A stretch of DNA of 64,000 bases, taken from contig NZ_PVTP01000001.1 in NCBI RefSeq assembly GCF_003003285.1, positions 1 through 64,000 on the forward strand, in the 5' to 3' direction. The stretch comes from Yoonia maritima. Lineage in GTDB: Bacteria; Pseudomonadota; Alphaproteobacteria; Rhodobacterales; Rhodobacteraceae. Positions 44,262-53,305 of the stretch are shown here, piece by piece. The notes beneath the pieces were generated by a model. It saw nothing but the letters and a program-made list of their open reading frames with translations, made no database searches and was not told the DNA's origin. Made by a program: the position numbers and the translations under genes. Every line of letters begins with the position of its first letter. The stretch's first letter is position 1.

Positions 44262-45050
44262 ATGAGCCAACCAACAATCGTCGATAGCCACTGCCACCTA
44301 GATTTTCCGGATTTCGAAGGCGAACTGCCTGATGTCATCCAGCGCGCATTAGATGCGGGCGTAGAACGGATGGTGACAATTTGTACCCGGCTTGATGCAG
44401 AACCCACAGTCCGCGCCATCGCCGAGACATATTCACCTGTCTACTATGCGGCTGGTGTTCACCCGATGCGTGCTGGCGAGGAACCATTGGTCTCGGCTGA
44501 TCAACTGATCAGTTTTGCAAAGCACCCTAAGTTCGTCGGTGTTGGTGAGACCGGTTTAGATTACCACTACACTGCCGAAACCAAGGATATCCAACAGGAA
44601 AGCTTGCGGGTGCATATCGCTGCGGCACGCGAAACAAAGCTGCCACTGATTATCCACGCGCGTGCCGCTGACGATGATATGACTCGGATACTGTCCGAGG
44701 AATATGCGAATGGTGCGTATACTTGCGTAATGCATTGCTTTTCTAGCTCTGCCGAGCTTGGCAAGGCTGCACTGGACCTTGGGTTCTATCTGTCGATGTC
44801 AGGCATCGCTGCGTTCCCGAAAAGCAAAGAACTGCGCGATATTTTCGTGAGCGCGCCGATTGATCGGATATTGGTCGAAACGGACAGCCCGTACCTTGCG
44901 CCACCGCCGCACCGTGGCAAACGCAATGAGCCAGCTTACTCGGCACTGACCGCTCGCGTGGGTGCCGAAGCATTTGGTATGGACTACGCCGACTTTGCTC
45001 GCCAAACGACCGAGAACTTTGATCGGCTGTTCTGGAAAGCCGCGCGATGA
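44262..45050 (+). CDS. tatD: TatD-family metal-dependent hydrolase (DNase)
   Basis: This 262-aa TIM-barrel hydrolase starts with IVDSHCHLDFPDFEGE (HxH metal site). It continues with GVGETGLDYHY (metal-binding Glu), PLIIHARAADDD, CVMHCFSS and ETDSPYLAPPPHRGKRNEP. The family has 3'-5' exonuclease or DNase activity. It overlaps the next gene in ATGA. Confidence 0.94.
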   Translation: MSQPTIVDSHCHLDFPDFEGELPDVIQRALDAGVERMVTICTRLDAEPTVRAIAETYSPVYYAAGVHPMRAGEEPLVSADQLISFAKHPKFVGVGETGLDYHYTAETKDIQQESLRVHIAAARETKLPLIIHARAADDDMTRILSEEYANGAYTCVMHCFSSSAELGKAALDLGFYLSMSGIAAFPKSKELRDIFVSAPIDRILVETDSPYLAPPPHRGKRNEPAYSALTARVGAEAFGMDYADFARQTTENFDRLFWKAAR

Positions 45051-45850
45051 CAGATACCCTCACGGTTACCATTTTGGGCTGTGGTTCCTCTGGTGGGGTG
45101 CCAAGGCTTGGTGGGCTGTGGGGCGACTGTGATCCGACCAATCCCAAAAACCGGCGTCGCCGTTGTTCTATTCTACTGACCCGATCAAACGGGCAGTGCG
45201 AAACGCGGGTCTTGATCGACACGTCACCTGATCTGCGCGACCAACTGTTAGATGCAGATGTCGGGACCTTGGATGCCGTTATTTACACACATGGCCATGC
45301 TGACCATGTGCACGGGATCGACGATCTGCGGATGATCGTGTTCAACACACGTAAGATGCTACCTGTCTGGGCTGACGCGGAAACGGCTTTGGGTTTACGC
45401 AAACGTTTTGGGTACATCTTTGAAACCCCAGCAGGGTCATCTTATCCGCCGATCTGCGAGCTAAATGAAATTGCCCATGATGTGACTGTTACCGGGGCAG
45501 GGGGCGCGATTACGCTGTCGCCCTTTACAGTCAGTCATGGTGAGATCGACGCGCTTGGTTTCAGGATGAATGACGTTGCCTATATCCCCGACGTTTCCGG
45601 GATATCAGAGGCCGCGTGGGGCCAACTCCAAAACCTAGACTGCTGGATTATTGATGCGTTGCGCCGTTCGCCGCATCCTTCGCATTCACATCTTGAACAA
45701 ACGCTGAATTGGATCGCAAAGGCGCAGCCAAAACAGGCAGTTCTGACAAATATGCATAACGATTTAGATTACGCGACGGTGGCGGCTGAAACGCCCGCGC
45801 ATGTCGTGCCTGCCTATGATGGTATGACCCTGACGTTCGACGTTACCTGA
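45047..45850 (+). CDS. MBL-fold metallo-hydrolase (PhnP-like)
   Basis: This 267-aa protein has the metallo-beta-lactamase motif THGHADHVHGIDDLR and later GEIDALGFRM and LTNMHNDLDY, which supply further metal ligands. It opens with VTILGCGSSGGVPRLGG, typical of the PhnP and cyclic phosphodiesterase branch. The substrate is not known. It ends the cell-wall/tmk/holB/tatD run. Confidence 0.9.
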   Translation: MTDTLTVTILGCGSSGGVPRLGGLWGDCDPTNPKNRRRRCSILLTRSNGQCETRVLIDTSPDLRDQLLDADVGTLDAVIYTHGHADHVHGIDDLRMIVFNTRKMLPVWADAETALGLRKRFGYIFETPAGSSYPPICELNEIAHDVTVTGAGGAITLSPFTVSHGEIDALGFRMNDVAYIPDVSGISEAAWGQLQNLDCWIIDALRRSPHPSHSHLEQTLNWIAKAQPKQAVLTNMHNDLDYATVAAETPAHVVPAYDGMTLTFDVT

Positions 45851-45914
45851 CCTTTATCAAGGAAGGGTTAAGCAAAGATTTGCGGCGCAGCCGTATCTAA
45901 AGGAATGGCTACTG

Positions 45915-46844
45915 ATGACCGCGCTTATTGATGTGATTTTGCCCGTCTTTTTTGTGATTGGGTTTGGATACCTTGCAGTTTGGAAAGGTTATTTTGACGA
46001 TAGCGTTGTCGATGGGTTGATGAAGTTCACCCAAGGCTTTGCGATCCCCTGCCTTTTGTTTCGTGCAATTTCGACGTTGGATTTGCAGCAAAACTTTGAT
46101 GTGGCGTTGCTGTTTTCATTTTACACGGGGGCCTTGGTCGGGTTCGCCGCTGGTTTTGTTGGTGCGCGCGTGTTTTTCAAACGTGACTGGGAAGACTGCG
46201 TTGCTTTCGGGTTTTGCGGCCTATTCTCAAATTCGTTGCTATTAGGGCTGCCAATTACGGAACGTGCTTATGGCCCCGATGCGCTGGAATCCAACTATGC
46301 CATCATCGCGATCCATTCGCCGTTTTGTTACGGGGTTGGCATTACCGCGATGGAGATCGTGCGAAATTGGGGCGGAAGCGTCGCGGCGCTGCCACGCAAG
46401 GTGCTGACGGCGATGTTTAGCAACGCACTCATTATTGGTATCAGCCTTGGGTTTGTCGTGAACCTTGGTGGTATCCCGCTTCCTGGTGTTTTAACTGACG
46501 CGGTTGACCTTGTTGCACGGGCGGCTTTGCCTGCGGCGCTGTTTGGCTTGGGGGGCGTGCTTTATCGCTATCGACCTGAAGGCGACATGCGGGCGATTTT
46601 GTTCGTGGTGTCGATTTCGCTTTTGCTACACCCCGCAATCGTGTGGGTTCTTGGCGGGATGAATGACCTTAGCACGTCTGCCACAAGGTCTGCGATCCTG
46701 ACCAGCGCGATGGCGCCCGGTGTGAATGCTTACGTCTTTGCCAACATGTATGGTCGGGCTCGTCGCGTTGCAGCCTCTGCGGTTCTGATGGGCACGGGGC
46801 TATCGATCATTACTGTCTGGGGCTGGTTGCACGTTCTTCCCTGA
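45915..46844 (+). CDS. AEC-family transporter
   Basis: This 309-aa protein has about ten transmembrane segments. Marks of the auxin efflux carrier/malonate group are VFFVIGFGYLAVWKGYF, FTQGFAIPCLLFRAI and GLFSNSLLLGLPI. It probably exports or imports a small organic anion. The terminator at 46864 follows. Confidence 0.9.
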   Translation: MTALIDVILPVFFVIGFGYLAVWKGYFDDSVVDGLMKFTQGFAIPCLLFRAISTLDLQQNFDVALLFSFYTGALVGFAAGFVGARVFFKRDWEDCVAFGFCGLFSNSLLLGLPITERAYGPDALESNYAIIAIHSPFCYGVGITAMEIVRNWGGSVAALPRKVLTAMFSNALIIGISLGFVVNLGGIPLPGVLTDAVDLVARAALPAALFGLGGVLYRYRPEGDMRAILFVVSISLLLHPAIVWVLGGMNDLSTSATRSAILTSAMAPGVNAYVFANMYGRARRVAASAVLMGTGLSIITVWGWLHVLP

Positions 46845-46863
46845 TACGGATGATCAGAAACGA

Positions 46864-46893
46864 AAAAGGCGGGCCGTGATTGGCCCGCCTTTT
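46864..46893. terminator. bidirectional rho-independent terminator
   Basis: AAAAGGCGGGCC (46864-46875) pairs perfectly with GGCCCGCCTTTT (46882-46893) around a 6-nt loop. The A and T flanks make it usable from both sides, for the AEC gene (plus) and the polyamine operon (minus). Confidence 0.93.
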
Positions 46894-46913
46894 GTGTTCA
46901 GAAAGTAGAATTG

Positions 46914-47798
46914 TTAGCTTGGTGACATACCGCGCAGGCGCTCTGACCGGCGACGCAGCAGTTCTACAGTGGCCAGCAGCAAGATCGAGATGCCAACCAA
47001 GACAGTCGCAACCGCTAGGATCGTCGGGCTGATTTGTTCGCGCAAGCCTGTGAACATCTGCCATGGCAGTGTTTTCTGTGCAGCGGCACCCACAAACAGG
47101 ACCACGACGACCTCGTCAAATGACGTGATGAAGGCGAACAAGCCGCCTGAGATCACACCGGGCAGGATCAGTGGCATTTGGACCCGAAAGAACGTCACAG
47201 TAGGCGTTGCACCCATGTTTGCGGCTGCACGTGTCAGTGACTGGTCAAATCCCACTAGCGTCGCAGTCACAGTGATGATGACAAAAGGGATGCCCAGTGC
47301 GGCATGTGCCAAGATGACCTTGATATAACCGGATAGGGATTTGGAGATACCAAAGGTTTGCTCCATCCAAAGGCCCATCTGGCTGTAGAAAAAGAACATA
47401 CCTGTCGCCGAGATAATCAATGGAACGATCATCGGTGAAATCAGGATCGCCATGATCCCACGGCGGAAGGGCACGTGCGATTGCGACAGACCGATAGCGG
47501 CCAACGTGCCCAGTGAAACCGAGATGATCGTCGCGAACGGCGCGATGATCAGAGAGTTCTTGAGCGGTCTGATCCAGTCAGGGTTCGTAAAGAAATCACG
47601 GTAGTGTTTCAGAGAATATCCCTCTGGGTCCAACGCGAGCATCTTTGGCGTGAACGTAAAGAAGTTCTCTGCGTTAAACGACAGTGGGATGATGATGATA
47701 ATCGGGGCGATCAAGAAAAACAGGATCAGCCCCACGATAACGCGGAAAGAATAATACCAGATCTTCTGACCGGTGGTTGCGTAGATTGGCAAGCTCAT
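46914..47798 (-). CDS. polyamine-type ABC transporter permease (PotC-like)
   Basis: This 294-aa inner-membrane protein has six predicted transmembrane segments and the permease EAA loop (QSLTRAAANMGATPTVTFFR). It opens with the PotC-type FRVIVGLILFFLIAPIIIII. It starts 5 bp past the other permease's stop. It is the last gene of the minus-strand operon 52079-46914 and ends at the bidirectional terminator. Confidence 0.92.
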   Translation of the reverse strand: MSLPIYATTGQKIWYYSFRVIVGLILFFLIAPIIIIIPLSFNAENFFTFTPKMLALDPEGYSLKHYRDFFTNPDWIRPLKNSLIIAPFATIISVSLGTLAAIGLSQSHVPFRRGIMAILISPMIVPLIISATGMFFFYSQMGLWMEQTFGISKSLSGYIKVILAHAALGIPFVIITVTATLVGFDQSLTRAAANMGATPTVTFFRVQMPLILPGVISGGLFAFITSFDEVVVVLFVGAAAQKTLPWQMFTGLREQISPTILAVATVLVGISILLLATVELLRRRSERLRGMSPS

Positions 47799-47802
47799 CA
47801 GA

Positions 47803-49416
47803 TCAGCCCCCTAGTTTCACGTTGTCGATGCCGACGATCCGGTCATAGGCCCAGTAAAGCGCCAGAACGATTGCCAACAAGATTGCGCCAAGTGCCGCAG
47901 CCAAGCCCCAGTTAAGCGAGCTAGAGATGTGGTATGCGATCCGGTTCGAGATAAAGACGCCCTTCGTCCCACCCACGATTTCAGGCGTGATGTAGTAGCC
48001 AATAGAAAGGATGAACACGAGGATCGAACCAGCGCCGATACCCGGTACGGACTGCGGAAAGTAGACGCGCCAGAAGGCTGTCCAGTTTGTAGCGCCCAGT
48101 GACTTCGCCGCGCGCAGGTAGGTAACTGGGATCGTCTGCATGACGGAATAGAGCGGCAAGATCATGAATGGCAGCAGGATATGTGTCATCGCGATGATCG
48201 TGCCTGTTGCGTTGTTGATCAGGGCCAAACGGTTGTCATCGGCAACAAAACCGATCCAGACCAGCAGATCATTAATGACCCCTTGGTTTTGAAGTAGAAC
48301 TTTCCATGCGGATGTCCGAACAAGAAGTGATGTCCAGAATGGCAATAGCACAAGAATCATCAGCATGTTTGCTTTGCGCGCTGGTAGGTTCGCGAGCATC
48401 CAAGCGACTGGATAGCCAAGCAGGATACAGCTGATCGTAATTGTCATCGACATCAGCATCGTGCGCCAGAACAGGGTCAGATAGATCTGCTCGTTCTCTG
48501 GCTGCCATGCGACGCCTTCGTTTGTTTTCTGAAGATCAACAGAGTTCAAGAAGTAGCCATTCGTGTAGGCAGGGCTGTAGGTATAGATCGTTTCCCAAAC
48601 CTCTGGGTTTTTCCAGTCGTCGTCAAAACCTTCAAAGGTGGCAACTACGTCTTCGGTCTCAAAGCTAGGGACTGCCGTCGCTGCAGAGCTAACGAGGCCG
48701 GATAGTGGGCCTGTGACCTCTAACGATGGGTTCGCGGTTAGGTCGTTATAAAGCGCCAAGTAGACAACATGCCACGGCTCTTCCTCGGCGGGGCTATCGT
48801 TGTCTTCGGTTTGGATCACACGTGCAAAGTCCGCATAAATGCTGGCAGTCTGCGGTAGAACGGTCTTAGCGGCGCGGGACATGATGAATGCAGGCTCATC
48901 GCCCGTGCCATCCCATGCCTCTCGTGCGGCAATCCATTTCGGATCAGCGAGTAGGCCGACCCACGTTGCAGGTTCTTCCCACGCTGGATCAAGCGCGACG
49001 AACTGATCGGTATAAACTTCGCCGATGTCGTCAACCTTACGGCCCGATTTGCGGAACAGGGACGAGATACCGGACATTTCATAATTCAGGCGGCTGCCAA
49101 GGCGCGTGTGCTCTTTCAGCTCGACTGCGACCATCAAATCTTGGGCAAGCGCATCGAAGACAGGGGCAGGGGGGACGGCATCAGCGTCGTGGTCCCAGCT
49201 ATCAAGCGCCTCGACCGTGCGTGGAATTGTATCGCCAACGATCTGGTTCTCGACCGAGCGGAACAACATTTGTCCGATCGGGATAATGAACGTCAGCATA
49301 ATGAACAAAAGCAGGGGCGCGATTAACAGCAACGCGCGCATCTTTTGGCGGCGTAATGCGCGGTTTAGGCTTGCCTTGAGTGGTGTGCCGTCTGCGGCAA
49401 GGACTTGCTCTGCCAT
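47803..49416 (-). CDS. polyamine-type ABC transporter permease (PotB-like) with a large periplasmic insert
   Basis: This 537-aa protein has a first transmembrane segment (LLLIAPLLLFIMLTFIIPIG), then an acidic hydrophilic stretch of about 240 residues (about 55-300), then five more segments and the EAA loop (TYLRAAKSLGATNWTAFW). PotB proteins are usually near 300 aa, so the insert nearly doubles the length. By position it would face the periplasm, like the P2 loop of MalF, and could contact the binding protein. No frameshift is needed to explain it. Confidence 0.9.
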   Translation of the reverse strand: MAEQVLAADGTPLKASLNRALRRQKMRALLLIAPLLLFIMLTFIIPIGQMLFRSVENQIVGDTIPRTVEALDSWDHDADAVPPAPVFDALAQDLMVAVELKEHTRLGSRLNYEMSGISSLFRKSGRKVDDIGEVYTDQFVALDPAWEEPATWVGLLADPKWIAAREAWDGTGDEPAFIMSRAAKTVLPQTASIYADFARVIQTEDNDSPAEEEPWHVVYLALYNDLTANPSLEVTGPLSGLVSSAATAVPSFETEDVVATFEGFDDDWKNPEVWETIYTYSPAYTNGYFLNSVDLQKTNEGVAWQPENEQIYLTLFWRTMLMSMTITISCILLGYPVAWMLANLPARKANMLMILVLLPFWTSLLVRTSAWKVLLQNQGVINDLLVWIGFVADDNRLALINNATGTIIAMTHILLPFMILPLYSVMQTIPVTYLRAAKSLGATNWTAFWRVYFPQSVPGIGAGSILVFILSIGYYITPEIVGGTKGVFISNRIAYHISSSLNWGLAAALGAILLAIVLALYWAYDRIVGIDNVKLGG

Positions 49417-49419
49417 GGT

Positions 49420-49707
49420 TTAGACCCCTTCGACCAAGATGATCATACTGGTTGCGTTTTCGCGGCGAATACGCGCGACCTCTTGGTATTCTTTGGAATA
49501 ATATAGCGCTTTGGCGCTATCAAAGTCTGGAAACTCAAAAATCACGTGGCGGTCAAAGTCGGCCCCTTCGGGCGTTTCGGACTGTCCGCCGCGGACAATG
49601 GGTGTGCCGCCGTAAGCTTCGATCATGGGCGTATCTTTGACGATATACTCCTGATAGGCATCAGGATCGTTCACGGTGATATGACCGATGATATAGCCTT
49701 TTGGCAT
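49420..49707 (-). CDS. DUF1330 family protein
   Basis: This 95-aa ferredoxin-like alpha/beta-barrel protein has GYIIGHITVNDPDAYQEY, ADFDRHVIFEFPDFDSAKA and YSKEYQEVARIR, the DUF1330 marks. Its function is unknown. It lies inside the transporter operon, 3 bp before the PotB-like gene and after the hairpin at 49730, so it is probably co-expressed with the permeases and may act on the imported compound. Confidence 0.9.
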   Translation of the reverse strand: MPKGYIIGHITVNDPDAYQEYIVKDTPMIEAYGGTPIVRGGQSETPEGADFDRHVIFEFPDFDSAKALYYSKEYQEVARIRRENATSMIILVEGV

Positions 49708-49729
49708 CTTGAATTCCCGTAGATGAAAA

Positions 49730-49759
49730 TACGCAAGGTAGGTTACCCCACCTTGCGTA
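49730..49759 (-). terminator. intra-operon attenuator after the binding-protein gene
   Basis: TACGCAAGGTAGG (49730-49742) pairs with CCCACCTTGCGTA-type sequence (49747-49759) with one mismatch and a TTAC loop. On the minus strand TTTTC follows. It sits 11 bp past the binding-protein stop and probably lowers expression of the downstream genes, as is common for binding-protein genes. Confidence 0.7.
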
Positions 49760-49770
49760 ATTATTATGGC

Positions 49771-50877
49771 TTATTGAGCAAGCCAGCTTTGGAATTTTGC
49801 ATCCAGATCGTCGCGGTAATCAGCCCACCATTCGTAGTTGTACAGGAAGGTGTTTGTCGCGTTTGCTGGGTCTGTTGGCATGTGTGGTGCCATGTCGATA
49901 CCCAGTGTTGCGTGCTGACCAACAAGCGGCGCAGAAGATGCACGTGCAGGACCGTACGAGATGTATTTCGCTTGGTCAGCAAGACGCTGTGTGTCTGTTG
50001 CAAAGCGGATGTAGTCCAGTGCGCGTGCTTCACGCTCTGGGCTTAGGCCCGCTGGAATAATCCAACCGTCAAGGTCAAACACTTGCGCGTCCCACAGCAT
50101 GCCAACTGGCTGCTCTTGCTCAACGATCAGGCTGAACAGACGGCCGTTGTATGTTGTACCCATGACGACTTCGCCATCAGCCAAAAGCTGTGGGGTGTCG
50201 GCACCAGCAGACCACCAAACAACGCTGTCTTTGATTGTGTCTAGCTTAGCGAATGCTTGCGCTTGGCCTTCTTCTGTTTCCAGAACGTCATAGACGTCTT
50301 CTTTTGCGACGCCGTCACAAAGCAAAGCCCATTCCATGTTGTTGATTGGGCGCTTTTCAAGCGAACGCATGCCTGGGTATGCTTCAAGATCGAAGAACGC
50401 ACAGATAGATGTTGGCGCAGTGTCACCAACAAGGTCAGTGCGGTAGCCAGCAGTTGTCGAGTAAACGATCTGCGGGATAAAGCAATCAGATACGATCAGA
50501 TCGCCAAAGTCGTCAGAAGCAGAAGAACCGTCATCGCCGGGTGCAAGCTGCTCGTCAGCGTCGATTTCCAGTGCAAGACCTTCGTCGCACAGGCGGATCG
50601 CGTCTGATGCAACAACGTCAACAACGTCCCATGTCACGTTGCCAGCTTCGTTCATCGCGCGCAGTTTGGCGACCGCTTCGTTCGAGCTTTCATCGTTGAC
50701 GATAGTGACGCCAGTCATTTCCATATAGGGGTCGTGATACGCGGCTTGTTGTGACGCAGAGTATGCGCCGCCCCAGCTAACGATGGTCATTTCGTCTGCC
50801 ATGTGGCCGTCTGCAAATGCAGTTGAACCGGCCAGCGTCAGAGCCGAAGTGGCCATGAGTGCTTTGGTCAAAGTCAT
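49771..50877 (-). CDS. periplasmic polyamine-type substrate-binding protein (PotD-like)
   Basis: This 368-aa protein has a signal peptide (ALMATSALTLAGSTAFA) and the binding-protein fold: MTIVSWGGAYSASQQAAYHDPY, VTWDVVDVVASDAIRLCDEG and GTTYNGRLFSLIVEQ. Acidic and aromatic residues are present as in spermidine/putrescine binders, but the exact ligand cannot be fixed. GGGAG precedes its ATG. It is the second gene of the operon. Confidence 0.92.
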   Translation of the reverse strand: MTLTKALMATSALTLAGSTAFADGHMADEMTIVSWGGAYSASQQAAYHDPYMEMTGVTIVNDESSNEAVAKLRAMNEAGNVTWDVVDVVASDAIRLCDEGLALEIDADEQLAPGDDGSSASDDFGDLIVSDCFIPQIVYSTTAGYRTDLVGDTAPTSICAFFDLEAYPGMRSLEKRPINNMEWALLCDGVAKEDVYDVLETEEGQAQAFAKLDTIKDSVVWWSAGADTPQLLADGEVVMGTTYNGRLFSLIVEQEQPVGMLWDAQVFDLDGWIIPAGLSPEREARALDYIRFATDTQRLADQAKYISYGPARASSAPLVGQHATLGIDMAPHMPTDPANATNTFLYNYEWWADYRDDLDAKFQSWLAQ

Positions 50878-50954
50878 TGTAGTCTCCCGTTATTATACCC
50901 GGTTTAGTTCGTTTGAGCCGGCCCTCCGGGTGAAGGCCTGCCCTATTTCAGCCG

Positions 50955-52079
50955 TTACGCGTCGAGCGCGCGGCAATCTTCTGCAAGCCAACCAATTTCG
51001 ATTTGGCTTCCCGGTGTCAGACGGACTTGATCGGGGGCATTGCGTGTTTTGATGATGAATTCGTCGGTTCCAGCAACCCGAAGCCGCGTGCGGAAGATGT
51101 CACCCATATAGATGAACTCCAACACTTCGGCCTTTAGCGTATGTGCATCTGGACTTAGGCGGGATTTGTCGAACTCAACGCGTTCTGGACGGATCGATAC
51201 TTTGGTACGTTCGCCTACTTTGCTGACATTTACTGGGATCGCGTCGATCACATCGCCACTGTCCAGTTTGACAATACAGGTGTTGCCTTTGATTTCCTGA
51301 ACGACGCCTTCCAACGTGTTGTTTTCACCAATAAACTGCGCGACAAAGCTGTTTTGCGGCGCTTCGTACAGCTCATCAGGTGGCGCAAGCTGCTGAATTC
51401 GACCATCGTCGAACACTGCAACGCGGTCTGACATTGTCAGGGCTTCGGTCTGGTCGTGGGTCACGTAAACCACGGTAATACCCAATTCATGCGCAAGGTT
51501 TGTGATTTCAAACTGCAGCGTTTCCCGCAGCTGTTTATCAAGCGCGCCAAGCGGTTCGTCCATCAAAACAAGTTCTGGTTCAAAGACCAGCGCACGCGCA
51601 AGGGCGATCCGCTGTTGTTGACCACCCGAAAGCTGGGCAGGGCGGCGCCCTGCGAAATCTTGCATCTGCACCATACCAAGTGCGCGCATAACTTTTTCTT
51701 CGCGGTCCGACTTGCCAATTTTACGTACTTCCAATGGGAAGGACAGGTTTTCGGCGACGGTCATGTGCGGGAAAAGCGCATAGTTTTGGAAAACCATGCC
51801 GATGCCACGTTTATGCGGCGGGATGTTGTTGATCGAAACGCCATCAAGCCGGATCGACCCATGTGTAGCAGTTTCAAAACCAGCCAACATCATCAGGCAG
51901 GTGGTTTTCCCAGACCCTGACGGCCCAAGCATTGTAAGGAATTCACCCTTAGGCATTGATAGGTTCAGGTCCTTTACGACCAGATTTTCACCATCATAAC
52001 TCTTTTGTACGCGTTCAAATTCTACGAACGCATTGTCGCTCTTGGCTTCTGACAAACCAGTTCCCCCGAGGATTGGCAT
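50955..52079 (-). CDS. polyamine-type ABC transporter ATP-binding protein (PotA-like)
   Basis: This 374-aa ATPase has Walker A GPSGSGKTTCLM, Q-loop FQNYALFPHMTV, signature LSGGQQQRIALARAL, Walker B LVLMDEPLGALD, switch His in VTHDQTEAL and a C-terminal TOBE domain. It powers the two permeases of the same operon and is the first gene, transcribed from the 52080-52411 region. Confidence 0.95.
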   Translation of the reverse strand: MPILGGTGLSEAKSDNAFVEFERVQKSYDGENLVVKDLNLSMPKGEFLTMLGPSGSGKTTCLMMLAGFETATHGSIRLDGVSINNIPPHKRGIGMVFQNYALFPHMTVAENLSFPLEVRKIGKSDREEKVMRALGMVQMQDFAGRRPAQLSGGQQQRIALARALVFEPELVLMDEPLGALDKQLRETLQFEITNLAHELGITVVYVTHDQTEALTMSDRVAVFDDGRIQQLAPPDELYEAPQNSFVAQFIGENNTLEGVVQEIKGNTCIVKLDSGDVIDAIPVNVSKVGERTKVSIRPERVEFDKSRLSPDAHTLKAEVLEFIYMGDIFRTRLRVAGTDEFIIKTRNAPDQVRLTPGSQIEIGWLAEDCRALDA

Positions 52080-52411
52080 TTTCGCCTCTAACTAAAACGG
52101 TCATCACAATGTTTTGCAACGCGAAAGGCGGAGTTTTTTTGTTTCAGGCCGTTTGCGTTAATAACTGGTGTGTATTTAGATAAATTATATCGTAAATTCC
52201 GAAAATTTGGTCGTTTTGGCTTTTCATCAATACATGCTCTCGTGTGCTGGTTGTGGTGCTCTAGACATTGTTGGGCACCTTAGTTGCACGCGTATCGTGC
52301 GATTGCGACTAATTGTGATGCAGAAGCGCCGTTGGTGAGATGGATGACCTGTTTACAGTTGCGAATAATTCTCATATGCATCTGCTGGCAGTCACAGATT
52401 GGAGCTTTGCT
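52080..52411. other. divergent promoter region, polyamine operon / metal transporter operon
   Basis: No gene is supported; an in-frame ATG at 52340 would give the metal-binding protein a 24-residue extension before its signal peptide. The region is AT-rich around 52160-52220 and contains the operator-like sequence at 52358-52380. Confidence 0.5.
52358..52380 (+). promoter_or_regulatory. Fur/Mur-like box upstream of the metal transporter
   Basis: TGCGAATAATTCTCATATGC lies about 35 bp upstream of the preferred start. The AT-rich core GAATAATTCTCA with TGC/GCA ends resembles boxes bound by Fur-family regulators. Sit-type Mn transporters in alphaproteobacteria are known to be repressed by Mur, a Fur homologue; the match here is by eye only. 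Confidence 0.35.
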
Positions 52412-53305
52412 ATGCGTCACCTATTAAAATGCACATTTTTTGGGCTTGTGGCTTCGTTGGCCGGAAATACTGTTTTGGCAGACGATGAACGGTTCAAAGC
52501 TGTTACCACATTTACAGTGATCGCGGACATGGCGCGCAACGTGGCAGGGGATGCAGCAATTGTTGAAAGCATCACGAAACCCGGGGCCGAGATACACGGA
52601 TACCAACCGACACCGCGTGACATTATTCGCGCCCATGACGCTGATTTGATCCTATGGAATGGGCTGAACCTTGAACTTTGGTTCGAACAATTTCTTGCAA
52701 ATCTTGGCGACGTGCCCAGTGTAACACTTACCGATGGTATTGTGCCAATCGGTATCACTGCAGGTGAATACGAAGGTAAGCCCAATCCGCATGCATGGAT
52801 GAGTTTGGAAAGCGCTTTGATTTATGTTGACAATATCCGCGACGCCTTTGTCGCGCATGATCCGGATAATGCGGCGATTTATGCCGAAAATGCCGATACC
52901 TATAAGGCAGAGATCGCGGCAGCGATTGAACCGCTACGCGCAGCAATTCTTGAAATACCCGATGATCGGCGTTGGTTGGTCAGTTGCGAAGGTGCGTTTA
53001 GCTATCTTGCGCGTGATTTCGATATGCATGAACTATATCTATGGCCCATCAACGCGGACAGCCAGGGTACGCCGCAACAGGTGCGCCGGGTGATCGACAC
53101 AGTACGCGATAACGATATTCAGGCTGTGTTTTGTGAAAGCACCGTATCGCAATCGCCTGCGCAGCAGGTCGCCCGTGAAACCGGGGCAAGCTACGGTGGC
53201 GTTCTCTATGTCGATAGTTTGACCGAAGAAGACGGTCCGGTGCCAACCTATATTGATTTGTTGCGTGTGACTTCAGAAACGATTGCAACGGGACTAGCTG
53301 AATGA
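52412..53305 (+). CDS. sitA: Mn/Fe-type ABC transporter substrate-binding protein
   Basis: This 297-aa cluster A-I binding protein has a signal peptide ([17 protein letters not shown]). Metal ligands fit the set His, His, Glu, Asp: [31 protein letters not shown] and [11 protein letters not shown]. The Glu in place of the third His, and the lack of a His-rich loop, favour Mn/Fe (SitA/PsaA type) over Zn (ZnuA). ATG 52412 with GGAG 7 nt upstream replaces ATG 52340. It starts a four-gene overlapping operon. Confidence 0.85.
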   Translation: MRHLLKCTFFGLVASLAGNTVLADDERFKAVTTFTVIADMARNVAGDAAIVESITKPGAEIHGYQPTPRDIIRAHDADLILWNGLNLELWFEQFLANLGDVPSVTLTDGIVPIGITAGEYEGKPNPHAWMSLESALIYVDNIRDAFVAHDPDNAAIYAENADTYKAEIAAAIEPLRAAILEIPDDRRWLVSCEGAFSYLARDFDMHELYLWPINADSQGTPQQVRRVIDTVRDNDIQAVFCESTVSQSPAQQVARETGASYGGVLYVDSLTEEDGPVPTYIDLLRVTSETIATGLAE

